A stretch of 64,000 bases of DNA from DATEPR01 sp036491115 (lineage in GTDB: Bacteria; Actinomycetota; Actinomycetes; Mycobacteriales; Pseudonocardiaceae). A model generated the notes under the pieces. It was not told the origin of the DNA. It did no database searches and saw only the letters and a list, made by a program, of their open reading frames with translations. Shown here piece by piece: positions 8,936 through 17,073 of the stretch; position 1 is the first letter of the stretch, and each line of letters opens with the position of its first letter. The stretch covers positions 7,440-71,439 of the forward strand of contig DASXCQ010000105.1 of assembly GCA_036491115.1 (NCBI GenBank). Direction: 5' to 3'. Position numbers and translations under genes: made by a program.

Positions 8936-8945
8936 GGTGATGATC

Positions 8946-9833
8946 ATGACAACCATCGGATTCATCGGCCTGGGCACCATGGGCGCGCCCATCGCCGGCC
9001 GCCTGCTGGACGGCAACCGGGTGTACGGCACCAACCGCACCCGGGCCAGGGCCGAGGCGCTGATCGAGCAGGGCCTGCGCTGGCGGGACACCCCACGCGA
9101 GGTGGCCGGGGCCGCGGACGTGGTGTTCAGCATGGTCACCGACGACGTCGCGCTCGCCGCGATCACCGAGGGCCCGGACGGGGTGCTGGCCGGCCTGCGG
9201 CCGGGCGCCGTCTACGTCGACATGAGCACGGTGAGCCCGAGGGCCAGCCGTGACCTGGCCGCACAGGTGCGGGACGCGGGAGCCACCATGCTCGACGCTC
9301 CCGTCTCCGGCAGCGTGCCCGCGGCCCGCGGCGGTACCCTGGCGATCATGGTCGGCGGTCCGGAGAGTGCGTTCCACTCTGCCGAACCGCTGCTGCGCCT
9401 GCTGGGCAGCAGCGTGACCCACGTCGGCGGCAACGGCCAGGGGCTCCTGGTCAAGCTGGCGGTCAACATCAGCCTGGCCGCGCAGATGCTCGCCTTCAGC
9501 GAGGGCCTGTTGCTGGCTCAGCGCGGTGGCATCGACCCGATGCTCGCCGCCGAAGCGATCACGGCGTCCGCGATCGGGTCGCCCATGCTGCGGACCCGTG
9601 CCCCCCTCGCCATCGACTTGCCCGAACAGGCGTGGTTCGACATGCGGATGATGCACAAGGACATCCGGCTGGCACTGGATGCCGCCCAGGACGGTGAGGT
9701 CCCGCTGCCCGCGACTGCCACCGCCGACGCCGTGTTGAACCGCGCCGAGCAACTCGGCTACGGACACCGCGACATCGCGGGTCTGTACCAGGTGCTGGAC
9801 CGGCTGGCAGGCACCGAGCCGAAGGCGGCGTGA
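8946..9833 (+). CDS. NAD(P)-dependent 3-hydroxyisobutyrate dehydrogenase-like enzyme
   Basis: 295 residues. IGFIGLGTMGAPIAGRLL at 4-21 is the Rossmann loop, LDAPVSGS at 116-123 the substrate-binding signature, and Lys170 in GQGLLVKLAVN the catalytic Lys of beta-hydroxyacid dehydrogenases. Start ATG 8946 is chosen because GAGGTG lies 6 bases before it; in-frame GTG and ATG codons at 8937 and 8940 are alternatives. It could oxidise a beta-hydroxy acid or reduce an imine or aldehyde; substrate unknown. It overlaps the following TetR by 4 bases. Confidence 0.9.
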   Translation: MTTIGFIGLGTMGAPIAGRLLDGNRVYGTNRTRARAEALIEQGLRWRDTPREVAGAADVVFSMVTDDVALAAITEGPDGVLAGLRPGAVYVDMSTVSPRASRDLAAQVRDAGATMLDAPVSGSVPAARGGTLAIMVGGPESAFHSAEPLLRLLGSSVTHVGGNGQGLLVKLAVNISLAAQMLAFSEGLLLAQRGGIDPMLAAEAITASAIGSPMLRTRAPLAIDLPEQAWFDMRMMHKDIRLALDAAQDGEVPLPATATADAVLNRAEQLGYGHRDIAGLYQVLDRLAGTEPKAA

Positions 9834-10447
9834 GCGGCGAGATGACCACCGAGGGTGCGCCGCGTGGGCGGCCACGCAGCCAGCAGGCCCAGCAGGCGAT
9901 CCTGGCCGCGGCCGCGGATCTCCTGCTGGCGCGCGGCCTGTCCGCGGTCAGCATGGACGCGGTCGCCGAACAGGCCGGCGTCAGCAAGGCCACCATCTAC
10001 CGCTGGTGGCCCACCAAGGAAGCGCTGGCGCTCGACGCGCTCTACACCGAGTGGGCCGGCGCGCGGCCGCAACCGAGGAACACCGGTTCGCTGCGCGGCG
10101 ACCTGCTCTCGCTGCTGCGGCCGTGGGCCCGGTTGGCCGCCAGCCGGCCCTATGGTCGGGTGATCGCCGCGCTGCTCGCCGAGGCACAGACCGACCCTGC
10201 CTTCGCCGCCGAGTATCGGCAGCGGGTGCTGCAACCACGTCGGGACCAGGCCCGCGAGTTGTTCGACCGCGCCATCGAACGCGGCGAGATCCCGGCCAAC
10301 ACGAAGATCGACGTCGCGCTCGACCTGCTCTTCGGCGCGGTCTATCACCGGATGCTGCACGGCCACGCACCGCTGAACGACCGGTTCGTCCGTGAGGTGA
10401 TCGACACAGCCCTCAGTGGCATCCAGCCCGCGCGAGACCGAGATTGA
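9830..10447 (+). CDS. TetR-family regulator of the aldo/keto reductase operon
   Basis: The GTG at 9830 overlaps the previous stop (GTGA). The protein has 205 residues. The HTH spans about residues 22-65 (AILAAAADLLLARGLSAVSMDAVAEQAGVSKATIYRWW in sections). The C-terminal domain is of the TetR_C_11 kind (RPYGRVIAALLAEAQTDPAF). Being last in the operon, with two matching palindromes at the divergent promoters, it is the best candidate to bind them. Ligand unknown. Confidence 0.88.
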   Translation: MSGEMTTEGAPRGRPRSQQAQQAILAAAADLLLARGLSAVSMDAVAEQAGVSKATIYRWWPTKEALALDALYTEWAGARPQPRNTGSLRGDLLSLLRPWARLAASRPYGRVIAALLAEAQTDPAFAAEYRQRVLQPRRDQARELFDRAIERGEIPANTKIDVALDLLFGAVYHRMLHGHAPLNDRFVREVIDTALSGIQPARDRD

Positions 10448-10592
10448 CCGGCACTGCGCCCAAAGCTGCGGGAGCCCTGTGTTCGAGGCTCATCACTGTG
10501 GCGTGGTGTTGCCGGTCTCCGGCGGTGCATCGTCGCCGAGCATCCCGGTCAAGGCGCGTAGTCCTTCGGCCAGGCCATCGCTGCCATCGAGA

Positions 10593-10790
10593 ATGACAGC
10601 CTCGGGCGGCACCTACGGCAGCCCGCGGATCGCCGATGATCTGCGGGAAGCCGGCTGGAAAGTCTCGGAGAACACGGTGGCGGCGCGGATGGTCGAGCTG
10701 GGTCTGGCCGGGCGGCCGGCCAAGCGGCGGCGGTCGCTGACCCGGCAGGGCCGCCGCCCGGTCGCGCGGGACCTGGTCGGGCGCACGGGC
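10593..10790 (+). pseudogene. IS3-family transposase (OrfB) fragment
   Basis: The frame reads TYGSPRIADDLREAGWKVSEN and then TVAARMVELGLAGRPAKRRR, the conserved start of the IS3 OrfB region just before the DDE core. Neither the catalytic core nor OrfA is present. It is a remnant marking the left border of the biosynthetic operon. Confidence 0.65.
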
Positions 10791-10845
10791 TTGGCAGGCA
10801 CACTTGCTGATCACCGCCCACATCGTATTTTCGTGCCCCGCACGG

Positions 10846-11697
10846 TCACGGGTTGCGCGCATGCACCGTCAGCCAATCGAGCCGGAGCACCACCCTGCCT
10901 CCGCGCACGTAGGGGCGTAACGCCGCGGCCACGGCCGCTCGGGCTTCAGCCAGGTCCACGACTCCGGCCTGTGCGAGGTGGTGACGCGACTGGCCCCAGT
11001 CCACCACGAACGCGGCGGCGTCGTTGACGTCCTGCCCGATGTCGAAGTTCCCGACGTAGGGCTCGACGCTGACGTCCTGGAATCCGGCGGCCGCCAGGAC
11101 GTGTCTGGTGTGCGCCGGGTCGCCGAGCGAGTCGACAAGTTGGGTATCCGCGGAGGCCGGTGGCGCCGGTCTCGGGGCCGCCTCGGCGATGGCACCCATC
11201 ACGACTCGCATCTCCGAGTCGTCGGCCACGGTTCCCGCGCACGTGAAGGCCAGCCGTCCGCCGGGCCGTAGCGCCCGCCGGATGTTGGCGAATGCCGCCA
11301 CCGGGTCCGCGAAGAACATCACGCCGTTGCGGCTGAGCGCCACGTCGAACGCGCCCGCCGGGAACGGGTGGACCTGCGCGTCACCGCGTTCGTAGCTGAT
11401 GTTGCGCAGGTCGGCTGCGGCGCTGAGTTCCCCGGCCCGCCCCAGCATCGGTACGGAGATGTCCACTCCGAGCACCGATCCGCGGGCCGCCTGCCGGGCG
11501 GCCAGCCGGGTCGTCTCACCGGTGCCGCAGCCGACGTCCAGCACCCGATCGGTGGCGCCGATCCGTGCCGCGGCGAACAGCGGCTTGTTGCCGGATGCCA
11601 ACGTCACCGACCAACGCTGGTACTCGTCGGCCCAGTGCCGACCCTCGTAACCATTCCAGGCATCGTTCTGAGGCGCGTTCACCGTCCGGAAAGTCAT
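10846..11697 (-). CDS. Class I SAM-dependent methyltransferase
   Basis: 283 residues. VLDVGCGTGET at 52-62 is motif I, GVDISVPML motif II, and ALRPGGRLAF the post-III motif. The N terminus (WNGYEGRHWADEYQRW) resembles UbiE/COQ5-like small-molecule methyltransferases. It is the last gene of the minus-strand polyketide run, 15 bases after the SDR. It may methylate the product (O- or C-methylation); the sequence does not decide which. Confidence 0.88.
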   Translation of the reverse strand: MTFRTVNAPQNDAWNGYEGRHWADEYQRWSVTLASGNKPLFAAARIGATDRVLDVGCGTGETTRLAARQAARGSVLGVDISVPMLGRAGELSAAADLRNISYERGDAQVHPFPAGAFDVALSRNGVMFFADPVAAFANIRRALRPGGRLAFTCAGTVADDSEMRVVMGAIAEAAPRPAPPASADTQLVDSLGDPAHTRHVLAAAGFQDVSVEPYVGNFDIGQDVNDAAAFVVDWGQSRHHLAQAGVVDLAEARAAVAAALRPYVRGGRVVLRLDWLTVHARNP

Positions 11698-11712
11698 GTC
11701 GTCAGCACCCTC

Positions 11713-12495
11713 CTACACGGTCTTGATGACGCCGCCGTCGGCCAGGTACTCGGCCCCTGTCAGGGTTCCGGCCAGCGGTGAGGCGAGGTAGACCACCAGC
11801 GCGGCGATTTCCTCCGGCTCGGTCAGCCGGCCGACGGTGATGCCCATCCGCTCCGGGAGCCTGGCCAGGAACTCGTCGATTCGCTCGCCGGCCGCGCGGG
11901 CACTCGGACCGTAGATGCCGTCCGGATCGGTCACGCTCCTCGTGCCGACGATGCCGGGCGTCACGGTCAGGGCACGCAACCCCTGCCCGCCGTAGGCCTC
12001 CGCGAGCGCCTTGCTCAGGAAGGTCAGCGCCGCCTTGGCGGCACCGTAGTCGGCCGTCGAACCACATGCGATCCGGCCGGATATCGAGGACATGCTGATC
12101 ACGACGCCGCGCCGCACCAGCAGACCGGGCAGGAGCGCACGGGTGACCCAAACGGCGCTGAACAGGTTCAGCTCGAAGGTCTGCCGCCAGGCGTCGTCGT
12201 CGATGTGCAGGAAGCCGCCCGCGCTCAGGCTGCGCTCGACCGTTCCGCCGAGATTGTTCACCAGAATGTCGACCTCACCGGCTTGCCCGGCCAGTTGTTC
12301 CGCGCCGGCAGGCGTGGTGAGGTCGGCGCCGACCCAGCTGACCGCGTTGCCGAGCTCGGCCAGGTCAGCGGACTTGGTGCGCGTCGCCACGGTCACGTCG
12401 ACACCCTCGGCCACCAGCGCGCGCACGATGGCCAGCCCGATGCCCCTGGTGCCGCCGGTGACGACGGCAGTCTTTCCCTTCAGCTGAAGATCCAC
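11713..12495 (-). CDS. Short-chain dehydrogenase/reductase
   Basis: GTG 12495 is preferred: GAAAGGGG lies about 7 bases before it and the protein then starts MDLQLKGKTAVVTGG, as in its family. An in-frame ATG at 12549 would overlap the upstream gene by 32 bases. The 260-residue protein has the TGGTRGIG cofactor loop, VNNLGG, Ser136 in the ISMSSISG strand, and Tyr150-x3-Lys154. It is an NAD(P)-dependent oxidoreductase of the FabG-like group. In the operon it could reduce a ketone or oxidise a hydroxyl late in the pathway. Confidence 0.88.
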   Translation of the reverse strand: MDLQLKGKTAVVTGGTRGIGLAIVRALVAEGVDVTVATRTKSADLAELGNAVSWVGADLTTPAGAEQLAGQAGEVDILVNNLGGTVERSLSAGGFLHIDDDAWRQTFELNLFSAVWVTRALLPGLLVRRGVVISMSSISGRIACGSTADYGAAKAALTFLSKALAEAYGGQGLRALTVTPGIVGTRSVTDPDGIYGPSARAAGERIDEFLARLPERMGITVGRLTEPEEIAALVVYLASPLAGTLTGAEYLADGGVIKTV

Positions 12496-12517
12496 GGTTT
12501 CGGCCCCTTTCTTGTCG

Positions 12518-13216
12518 TCAACCACATCCGCCCGCGTGGCCGTCGTCACTGACCGCCATCGCCACGGTTGCCGGGGCGGATTCCGGCTCCGTCCGTCCGG
12601 ACTGCCGGAAGCTCCACACGAAGGTGTCCAGCCGGTCCAGACCCCAGAACTTCTCCCGGCCGGACACGAAGAAGGGCACTCCGAAGACGCCGTCCCGGTA
12701 GACGTCCACCAGCGCTGTGGTGCCGGCCGCTATGAGGTCGGGATCGTCGGTCGCCCCGGCCAGGCGCTCCGGGTCGAGGCCGACGGCCGTGCCGATCTCC
12801 GCGACGACCGCCGGATCCGAGATGTCCCGACCGTCCTCCCAGCGGGCACGGGACACGGCAACGGCGAACTCGACGCCGCGCGACGACCGGGCGGCCTCCA
12901 GGTACGCCAGATGCGAGACCTCCCAGCGCGGTGAGCGGTCGATCGGCCACGTCACCGCCAGACCGCGGTCGCGGGCCAGCCGGCGGATGTCGGCCAGCAC
13001 GTAGAAGTGCTTCTCCCGGGACATCCGGGTGTAGATGTATCGGCCCCCCGCTGCTTTCAGCCGGGCTTCCGTGGCAAGATCCGGTTCCCAGTACGGTCGC
13101 CATTCCAGGACGTCGAGCAGGTCGGGATGGCACGTCACCAGATCGTGCAGGGTGAGCCATGAGTACGGGCTGCGCAGGTTGAAGTACAGCCGTGGCCGGG
13201 CGGTACCTACGACCAT
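12518..13216 (-). CDS. DsbA-fold 2-hydroxychromene-2-carboxylate isomerase-like protein
   Basis: 232 residues; ATG 13216 has GGAGG 6 bases before it. The thioredoxin-like fold shows in YFNLRSPYSWL at 11-21, where DsbA CxxC is replaced by S-P-Y-S as in HCCA isomerases, which use a Ser and glutathione. The C-terminal GVFGVPFFV strand with its cis-Pro and the FWGLDRLD segment also fit. The family catalyses GSH-dependent cis-trans isomerisation or related thiol chemistry. Actinobacteria use mycothiol, so the cofactor is uncertain. In a polyene-type pathway an alkene isomerase role is possible (inference). Confidence 0.85.
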   Translation of the reverse strand: MVVGTARPRLYFNLRSPYSWLTLHDLVTCHPDLLDVLEWRPYWEPDLATEARLKAAGGRYIYTRMSREKHFYVLADIRRLARDRGLAVTWPIDRSPRWEVSHLAYLEAARSSRGVEFAVAVSRARWEDGRDISDPAVVAEIGTAVGLDPERLAGATDDPDLIAAGTTALVDVYRDGVFGVPFFVSGREKFWGLDRLDTFVWSFRQSGRTEPESAPATVAMAVSDDGHAGGCG

Positions 13217-13233
13217 GATCGCCTCCAAGAACG

Positions 13234-13980
13234 TCAGAGCCGGATCCCACCGTCCACCGGAAAGACCCCGGCCGTGATGTACGACGCGCGGTCCGAACTG
13301 AGGAACGACACGAGTTCGGCCACCTCGTCGGCCTCGCCGCAGCGGCCGAGGGGGATCCGCGACAACATCGCGTCGCGTGCGCCGTGAGTCATCCCGCTGG
13401 TCATGTCGGTGGCGATGTAGCCTGGCGCGACGACGTTGACGCGCACGCCGTACCGGCCGACCTCACTGGCCAGGGCCTTGCTGAAGCCGATGATCCCTGC
13501 CTTGGCCGCGCTGTAGTTGGTCTGTCCGGCGTTGCCGTACACGCCTGCGACCGACGAGATGTTCACGATGCTGCCGCGCCGTCGCTTCATCATCGGAAAG
13601 ATCGCCGTACGGCACATCTGGAACGTGCCGGTCAGGTTGGTCTCCAGCACCGCGTTCCAGTCGTCGTCACCCATGGTGATCAGGCTGCTGTCCCGGATGA
13701 TGCCGGCGGATGTCACGACCGTCGTGAGCGGACCGAGTTCGGCTTCGGTCTGGGCGACGAAGGCTCGCACTTCCAGCGGATCGGCGACGTCCACCCGTTT
13801 GACCAGGGTGCTCGCCCCGGCCCGGCGCGCTTCCTCGGCCGCCTCCTCGGCCGCTTGGTGCCGGGACCGGAAGCAGAGCGCCACGTCGTGGCCCTGCTCG
13901 GCGAGCTTGCGTACCACGGCACGTCCGATACCGCGGGAACCCCCACTCACCAGGGCCACCGGGCGGGAGTCCTGGCTCAT
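13234..13980 (-). CDS. 3-oxoacyl-ACP reductase (FabG-like ketoreductase)
   Basis: 248 residues. GGSRGIGR at 13-20 binds NADPH; Asn115, Ser143, Tyr156 and Lys160 form the catalytic tetrad. NISSVAGVYGNAGQTNYSAAKAG (read in sections) and the C-terminal YITAGVFPVDGGIRL segment are typical FabG. It should reduce the beta-keto group of the ACP-bound chain made by the KS pair. Its start overlaps the upstream dehydratase stop by 4 bases (ATGA), so it is translationally coupled. Confidence 0.93.
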   Translation of the reverse strand: MSQDSRPVALVSGGSRGIGRAVVRKLAEQGHDVALCFRSRHQAAEEAAEEARRAGASTLVKRVDVADPLEVRAFVAQTEAELGPLTTVVTSAGIIRDSSLITMGDDDWNAVLETNLTGTFQMCRTAIFPMMKRRRGSIVNISSVAGVYGNAGQTNYSAAKAGIIGFSKALASEVGRYGVRVNVVAPGYIATDMTSGMTHGARDAMLSRIPLGRCGEADEVAELVSFLSSDRASYITAGVFPVDGGIRL

Positions 13981-14459
13981 GGAGATCCTCCTGATAGGAC
14001 GGTTGACCGCTCGGCGGTCGGGCGGATGACCATTACCATCAGCCCGACCCGCAGGATGGTCCGGTCGTCGACCGTGCTGGTACCCCGGAAGACGAGCGTG
14101 TCGCCGAAGTCGTGGACCAGCCACGCGTGATGCAGGACGACGGAGCCGGGCTCGACCGAGCCGTCGAAGCTCACGTCTGACAGGGACCCCAACAGCGGCA
14201 TCTCCCCGTCCAGGACGTTGGGCCGTGGCGTGTCCCAGACGGCCAGCAGGGCGGCCGCCTGACACCACGACTCGACCAGCAGTCCCGATGGGAAGACCAT
14301 GGGCTCGTCGGGCGGGATGTCCTGGAACCACGGCTCGCTCGCCGTGATCGCCTTGACACCGGTGAGGTGCTGCGCCGGCACGAATTCGATCAGCCGGTCG
14401 ACCAGCAGCATCGGCGATCGGTGTGGCAGTCGCCGCATGATCTCGGCGACCCCGATCAC
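13977..14459 (-). CDS. FabZ-like hot-dog dehydratase subunit, catalytic His missing
   Basis: 160 residues from GTG 14459 (4-base overlap with the upstream gene). LPHRSPMLLVDRL at 11-23 is the FabZ N-terminal motif. In FabZ the next block is NEPFFQGHFP with the catalytic His; here it reads SEPWFQDIPPDEP, with Ile48 where His should be. The second catalytic residue is kept as Glu63 in LLVESWCQAA. A lone copy should be inactive. The next gene encodes a partner with the His, so the two are probably a heterodimeric 3-hydroxyacyl-ACP dehydratase. Confidence 0.82.
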   Translation of the reverse strand: MIGVAEIMRRLPHRSPMLLVDRLIEFVPAQHLTGVKAITASEPWFQDIPPDEPMVFPSGLLVESWCQAAALLAVWDTPRPNVLDGEMPLLGSLSDVSFDGSVEPGSVVLHHAWLVHDFGDTLVFRGTSTVDDRTILRVGLMVMVIRPTAERSTVLSGGSP

Positions 14460-14875
14460 GATGGACCTTCCTCGGCCAGTCGGTAACGCAGGCGCACCCG
14501 CGCGACCGGACCCCGCTGGCCGTGCAGCGTCCCGTCGACCCGCCACTCCGCACCGGCCCGCGCGATCGCTGTGTCGATGTGGAGCTCGTCACCAGGGGAG
14601 ACCACGCTCAGGAAGCGGGCCATTGACATGGTCGTGAGCACGGGTGTCACGCCCTCGATCTCGGCCGCTGCGAGCACCGTACGGTGCACACAGTCGATCT
14701 GGCAGACGCCGGGGAAGACGGGTAGGCCCGGGTAGTGGCCCATGAAGGTCGGATTGTCCCGGTCCACGGTGACCTGCGCCGAGACGCGGGCACCCGCGTC
14801 CCCGACCGATTGGTAGTCGGTCACCCGCACGTTCTCGGTGAGTACGGCCAACCGCCCGGGCAGCGACCCGCTCAC
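14456..14875 (-). CDS. FabZ-like hot-dog dehydratase subunit carrying the catalytic His
   Basis: 139 residues from GTG 14875, overlapping the KS stop by 4 bases. NPTFMGHYPGLPVFPGV at 41-57 contains His47 of the hot-dog dehydratase site. The Glu expected 14 residues later is Asp61 (QIDCVHR). The LPHR-type N-terminal motif is absent. This is the mirror image of its neighbour, which lacks the His but keeps Glu. Together they should dehydrate 3-hydroxyacyl-ACP to enoyl-ACP, by analogy with split dehydratases such as mycobacterial HadAB. Confidence 0.82.
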   Translation of the reverse strand: MSGSLPGRLAVLTENVRVTDYQSVGDAGARVSAQVTVDRDNPTFMGHYPGLPVFPGVCQIDCVHRTVLAAAEIEGVTPVLTTMSMARFLSVVSPGDELHIDTAIARAGAEWRVDGTLHGQRGPVARVRLRYRLAEEGPS

Positions 14876-15939
14876 GGGTACCCACCATCCGATCGGACGG
14901 GTACGAGGAACGCGGCCACGCCCGCCATGCCCTCGCGATCGACCGAGGCCACCAACGCCAGCCGCCCGTCAGACGAGCGGTCCGCCTCCGCGTGCGACAG
15001 GACCGAGGCGACCTGGAACGCCGCGGACGCCGCGCCGGTATCTCCCAGGATGGCGGCCGGCGCGATTCGTCTCGGCCCGTCGCCGACCAGCTCGGTGACG
15101 CCGGCGAGTTGGGCCTCGGTGCCGTCTGCGGCCACGGCCCACACGTCCGCGGCCGACAGGTCCGCTGTCTTGAGCACCGAGCGGACGCAGTCCGCGAGGA
15201 CCGCGGGAACCTCGGCCTGGGATGGATACACCCGGAAGGAGGTGGCTACCAGGTGGGCACGGACGCGCCTGCCGTGCGCACCGGCATCCTCGGCGGACTC
15301 CAGCCGGAAGACGGCGCAACCCTCGCTCAGCGGCGCGGACTCGGCGCCATCCTGGCGCCGCCGCTCCAGCCACGTTCTCTGCGGGCTGAACTCCTCGACG
15401 GCCCCGCACAGCACGCTGCGGGCATGCCCGTAACGGTGCAGCCGATCGGCGTAGCGCAACGCGAACAGGCCGGCCACCTGGCCGCCGGCGACCGTGGCGT
15501 TCGGGCCGCGCAGCCCATACCAGATCGCGCTCTGCCCGGCCGCCCGGTTCATGATCGCGTTGGGGAACCGCGCCGGGTCGACCAGGTAGGGCTTGCGCTG
15601 CACGAACGAGTCCCTGGTGAAGTCCATCATGGACTGGACGCTTCCGGTGGAAGTGCCGAGCACCAGACCGGTGTCCTCGTCGTCCGGCTCTTGGCCGTCG
15701 GTCCGTTCTCCGTCCATGAGCCGGCCGACCGTCAGCACCGCGAGAGCGGTGATCCGGTCCATCGACCGGGTGTTCTTCCGACCGAGGACGGCCCGGATGT
15801 CGAAGCCGGGCACGCAACCGCCCCGGTCGCCGGACGCCGGTTCGTCGGGCTGCGCGCGAAGGATGGCGTCGCTGAAGTCCCTAGCCGCCATGCCGGCCGC
15901 GCTGACCGCCGACCAGCCGGACACAGCCAGCCCGGTCAC
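14872..15939 (-). CDS. Ketosynthase-like chain-length factor (Cys to Gln)
   Basis: 355 residues from GTG 15939; an upstream extension of the frame has no KS character. The thiolase fold is clear (SGWSAVSAAGMA, LVLGTSTGSVQSM, FPNAIMNRAAGQ, GLRGPNATVAGGQVAGLFAL). Gln154 stands where a ketosynthase has its nucleophilic Cys, the hallmark of type II PKS chain-length factors (KS-beta). The HGT motif is also lost (AADGTEAQ). It is expected to pair with one of the two KSs that keep their catalytic residues and to set chain length. Position: between the DsrE trio and the dehydratases. Confidence 0.8.
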   Translation of the reverse strand: MTGLAVSGWSAVSAAGMAARDFSDAILRAQPDEPASGDRGGCVPGFDIRAVLGRKNTRSMDRITALAVLTVGRLMDGERTDGQEPDDEDTGLVLGTSTGSVQSMMDFTRDSFVQRKPYLVDPARFPNAIMNRAAGQSAIWYGLRGPNATVAGGQVAGLFALRYADRLHRYGHARSVLCGAVEEFSPQRTWLERRRQDGAESAPLSEGCAVFRLESAEDAGAHGRRVRAHLVATSFRVYPSQAEVPAVLADCVRSVLKTADLSAADVWAVAADGTEAQLAGVTELVGDGPRRIAPAAILGDTGAASAAFQVASVLSHAEADRSSDGRLALVASVDREGMAGVAAFLVPVRSDGGYP

Positions 15940-16283
15940 AGAAACCACACCTGCTCGTACTCGTGCCACCGGGTGGCCAACGTGTCCGTGTCGACGGTGA
16001 GCACGCCGTCGATGACGGTCTGGTCGGAACGACGGTGTTCGACCAGATCGGCCTTGTCGGCCCAGACACGGACACCGGCACGGACCAGGGACCGCACGTA
16101 ACGCTGCGGATTGGCCAGCCGCACGCCGACCACGGTGAGCGCGCTGAGCACGGCGGGACCGCGCAACACCAGATCGGTGCCACCGAACTGGGCGCGTACG
16201 CCGACACAGAAGTACAGCGGGTCGCGCATGTTCTCGGTGCCGGGGCAGTCGCGGTCGATCACCGCGAGCACTCGCGGGGCCAT
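15936..16283 (-). CDS. DsrE/TusB-like small protein 1
   Basis: 115 residues. VLAVIDRDCPG at the N terminus, a Gly/Ala-rich middle with ALTVVGVRLANP, and a C-terminal W-x4-EQVW tail. Size and secondary structure fit the DsrE/F/H (TusBCD) sulfur-relay fold. Cys13 and Cys26 are the only Cys residues and could carry a persulfide. It follows the next DsrE-like gene with a 1-base overlap (TGATG) and overlaps the KS-like start by 4. Similarity is weaker than for the middle member of the trio. Confidence 0.6.
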   Translation of the reverse strand: MAPRVLAVIDRDCPGTENMRDPLYFCVGVRAQFGGTDLVLRGPAVLSALTVVGVRLANPQRYVRSLVRAGVRVWADKADLVEHRRSDQTVIDGVLTVDTDTLATRWHEYEQVWFL

Positions 16284-16675
16284 CAGACACCTCCGATGAA
16301 TACGGTCTTCGCGGACCTGTTCACGTACTCGCCCAGGTTCGCGAAGGACGGCGTCGGCAAGCCCGGGATGTGTTCGCCCGCCCCGCGTTCCTCGCTGCAG
16401 GTACGGCAGGCCAGCCAGTTGAAGCGCCCGTCGTGCTCGGCGACCAGGCCGCTGATCTGCTCCGCGGTGCTCGGCTCGCCGTTGGCGCAGCACGACTCCA
16501 CCGGCGCGACTTCGGTCAGGCCGTTCACCTCGCCACACGCCCATACCTGGACCGAGCGGCCGTTGCGTAGGGCCGTGTCGATCAGCCGCCGTACAGTGTC
16601 GAACCGGTCCGAGCCGTAGCGGTCGTTGGTCACGATCAAGAGGAGATCCCACTGGTGGGGCGTCTGGTCCGTCAT
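16283..16675 (-). CDS. DsrE-family sulfur-relay-like protein 2 (Cys-rich)
   Basis: 130 residues. WDLLLIVTNDRYGSDRFDTVRRL at the N terminus (read in sections) and a VQVWACGEVNGL strand are DsrE-like; the C-terminal half has FNWLACRTCSEERG and ends SAKTVFIGGV. Five Cys are visible: 47, 62, 63, 90 and 93. DsrE/TusD proteins accept and pass on sulfane sulfur through a conserved Cys. Three DsrE-like genes in a row, as in dsrEFH/tusBCD, suggest a hetero-oligomer that delivers sulfur to a product or enzyme. Confidence 0.75.
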   Translation of the reverse strand: MTDQTPHQWDLLLIVTNDRYGSDRFDTVRRLIDTALRNGRSVQVWACGEVNGLTEVAPVESCCANGEPSTAEQISGLVAEHDGRFNWLACRTCSEERGAGEHIPGLPTPSFANLGEYVNRSAKTVFIGGV

Positions 16676-17070
16676 CAGTGCCACACCACCCGCACGGCGG
16701 GGTCGAACAGGTGGTCCGCGACCGCATCCAGGTCGGCGACCTCGACACCGGGGGGGAGCTTGTCCGGATCGATGCCGCGTTCGCCCAGCGACCGGCCGTC
16801 CGCCCGGACCCGTCCGCCCGTCCGGACGATGCCGGCCACCTCGTCGTGGGCGTGGACGGCGCAGCCGACCCCGTCGTCGATCAGGAACACGTCGGTCGGT
16901 GTTCGCGCGGCGAGGTGCTCCGCGGCCCGCAGGAAGTTGCTTACCGTCCCTGGCCCCGGTGGGGCCTGGCTCTCTACCAGGAACTGCGCGGGTACCCGGG
17001 GTCGGCCCGGAACGGCGCCGCTCTGAACGGCGCCGCTCTGAACGGCACTGTCGAAATCGGTGGATCGCAT
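16675..17070 (-). CDS. DsrE/TusC-like small protein 3
   Basis: 131 residues from ATG 17070. After a variable N terminus that includes a SGAVQSGAV repeat, the domain reads FLRAAEHLAARTPTDVFLIDDGV, the alpha-beta unit with the Asp-Gly-Val turn of DsrE-like proteins. The end (HLFDPAVRVVWH) resembles TusC tails. One Cys follows the turn (GVGCAV). It lies 3 bases after the thioesterase stop and shares a 1-base overlap with protein 2. The N-terminal repeat comes from a tandem 15-base duplication. Confidence 0.65.
   Translation of the reverse strand: MRSTDFDSAVQSGAVQSGAVPGRPRVPAQFLVESQAPPGPGTVSNFLRAAEHLAARTPTDVFLIDDGVGCAVHAHDEVAGIVRTGGRVRADGRSLGERGIDPDKLPPGVEVADLDAVADHLFDPAVRVVWH
17011..17040. repeat. 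Tandem 15-bp direct repeat inside the third DsrE-like gene
   Basis: The unit AACGGCGCCGCTCTG occurs twice head to tail and its first 6 bases recur again. It keeps the reading frame and encodes a repeated five-residue block near the N terminus. Likely a recent slippage duplication. Confidence 0.8.
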
Positions 17071-17073
17071 GAG

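Noticed and set aside
15936..16748. Long N-terminal extension of DsrE-like protein 1
   Set aside because: The extension lies over DsrE-like protein 2 in another frame; ATG 16283 gives the normal size and a TGATG coupling.
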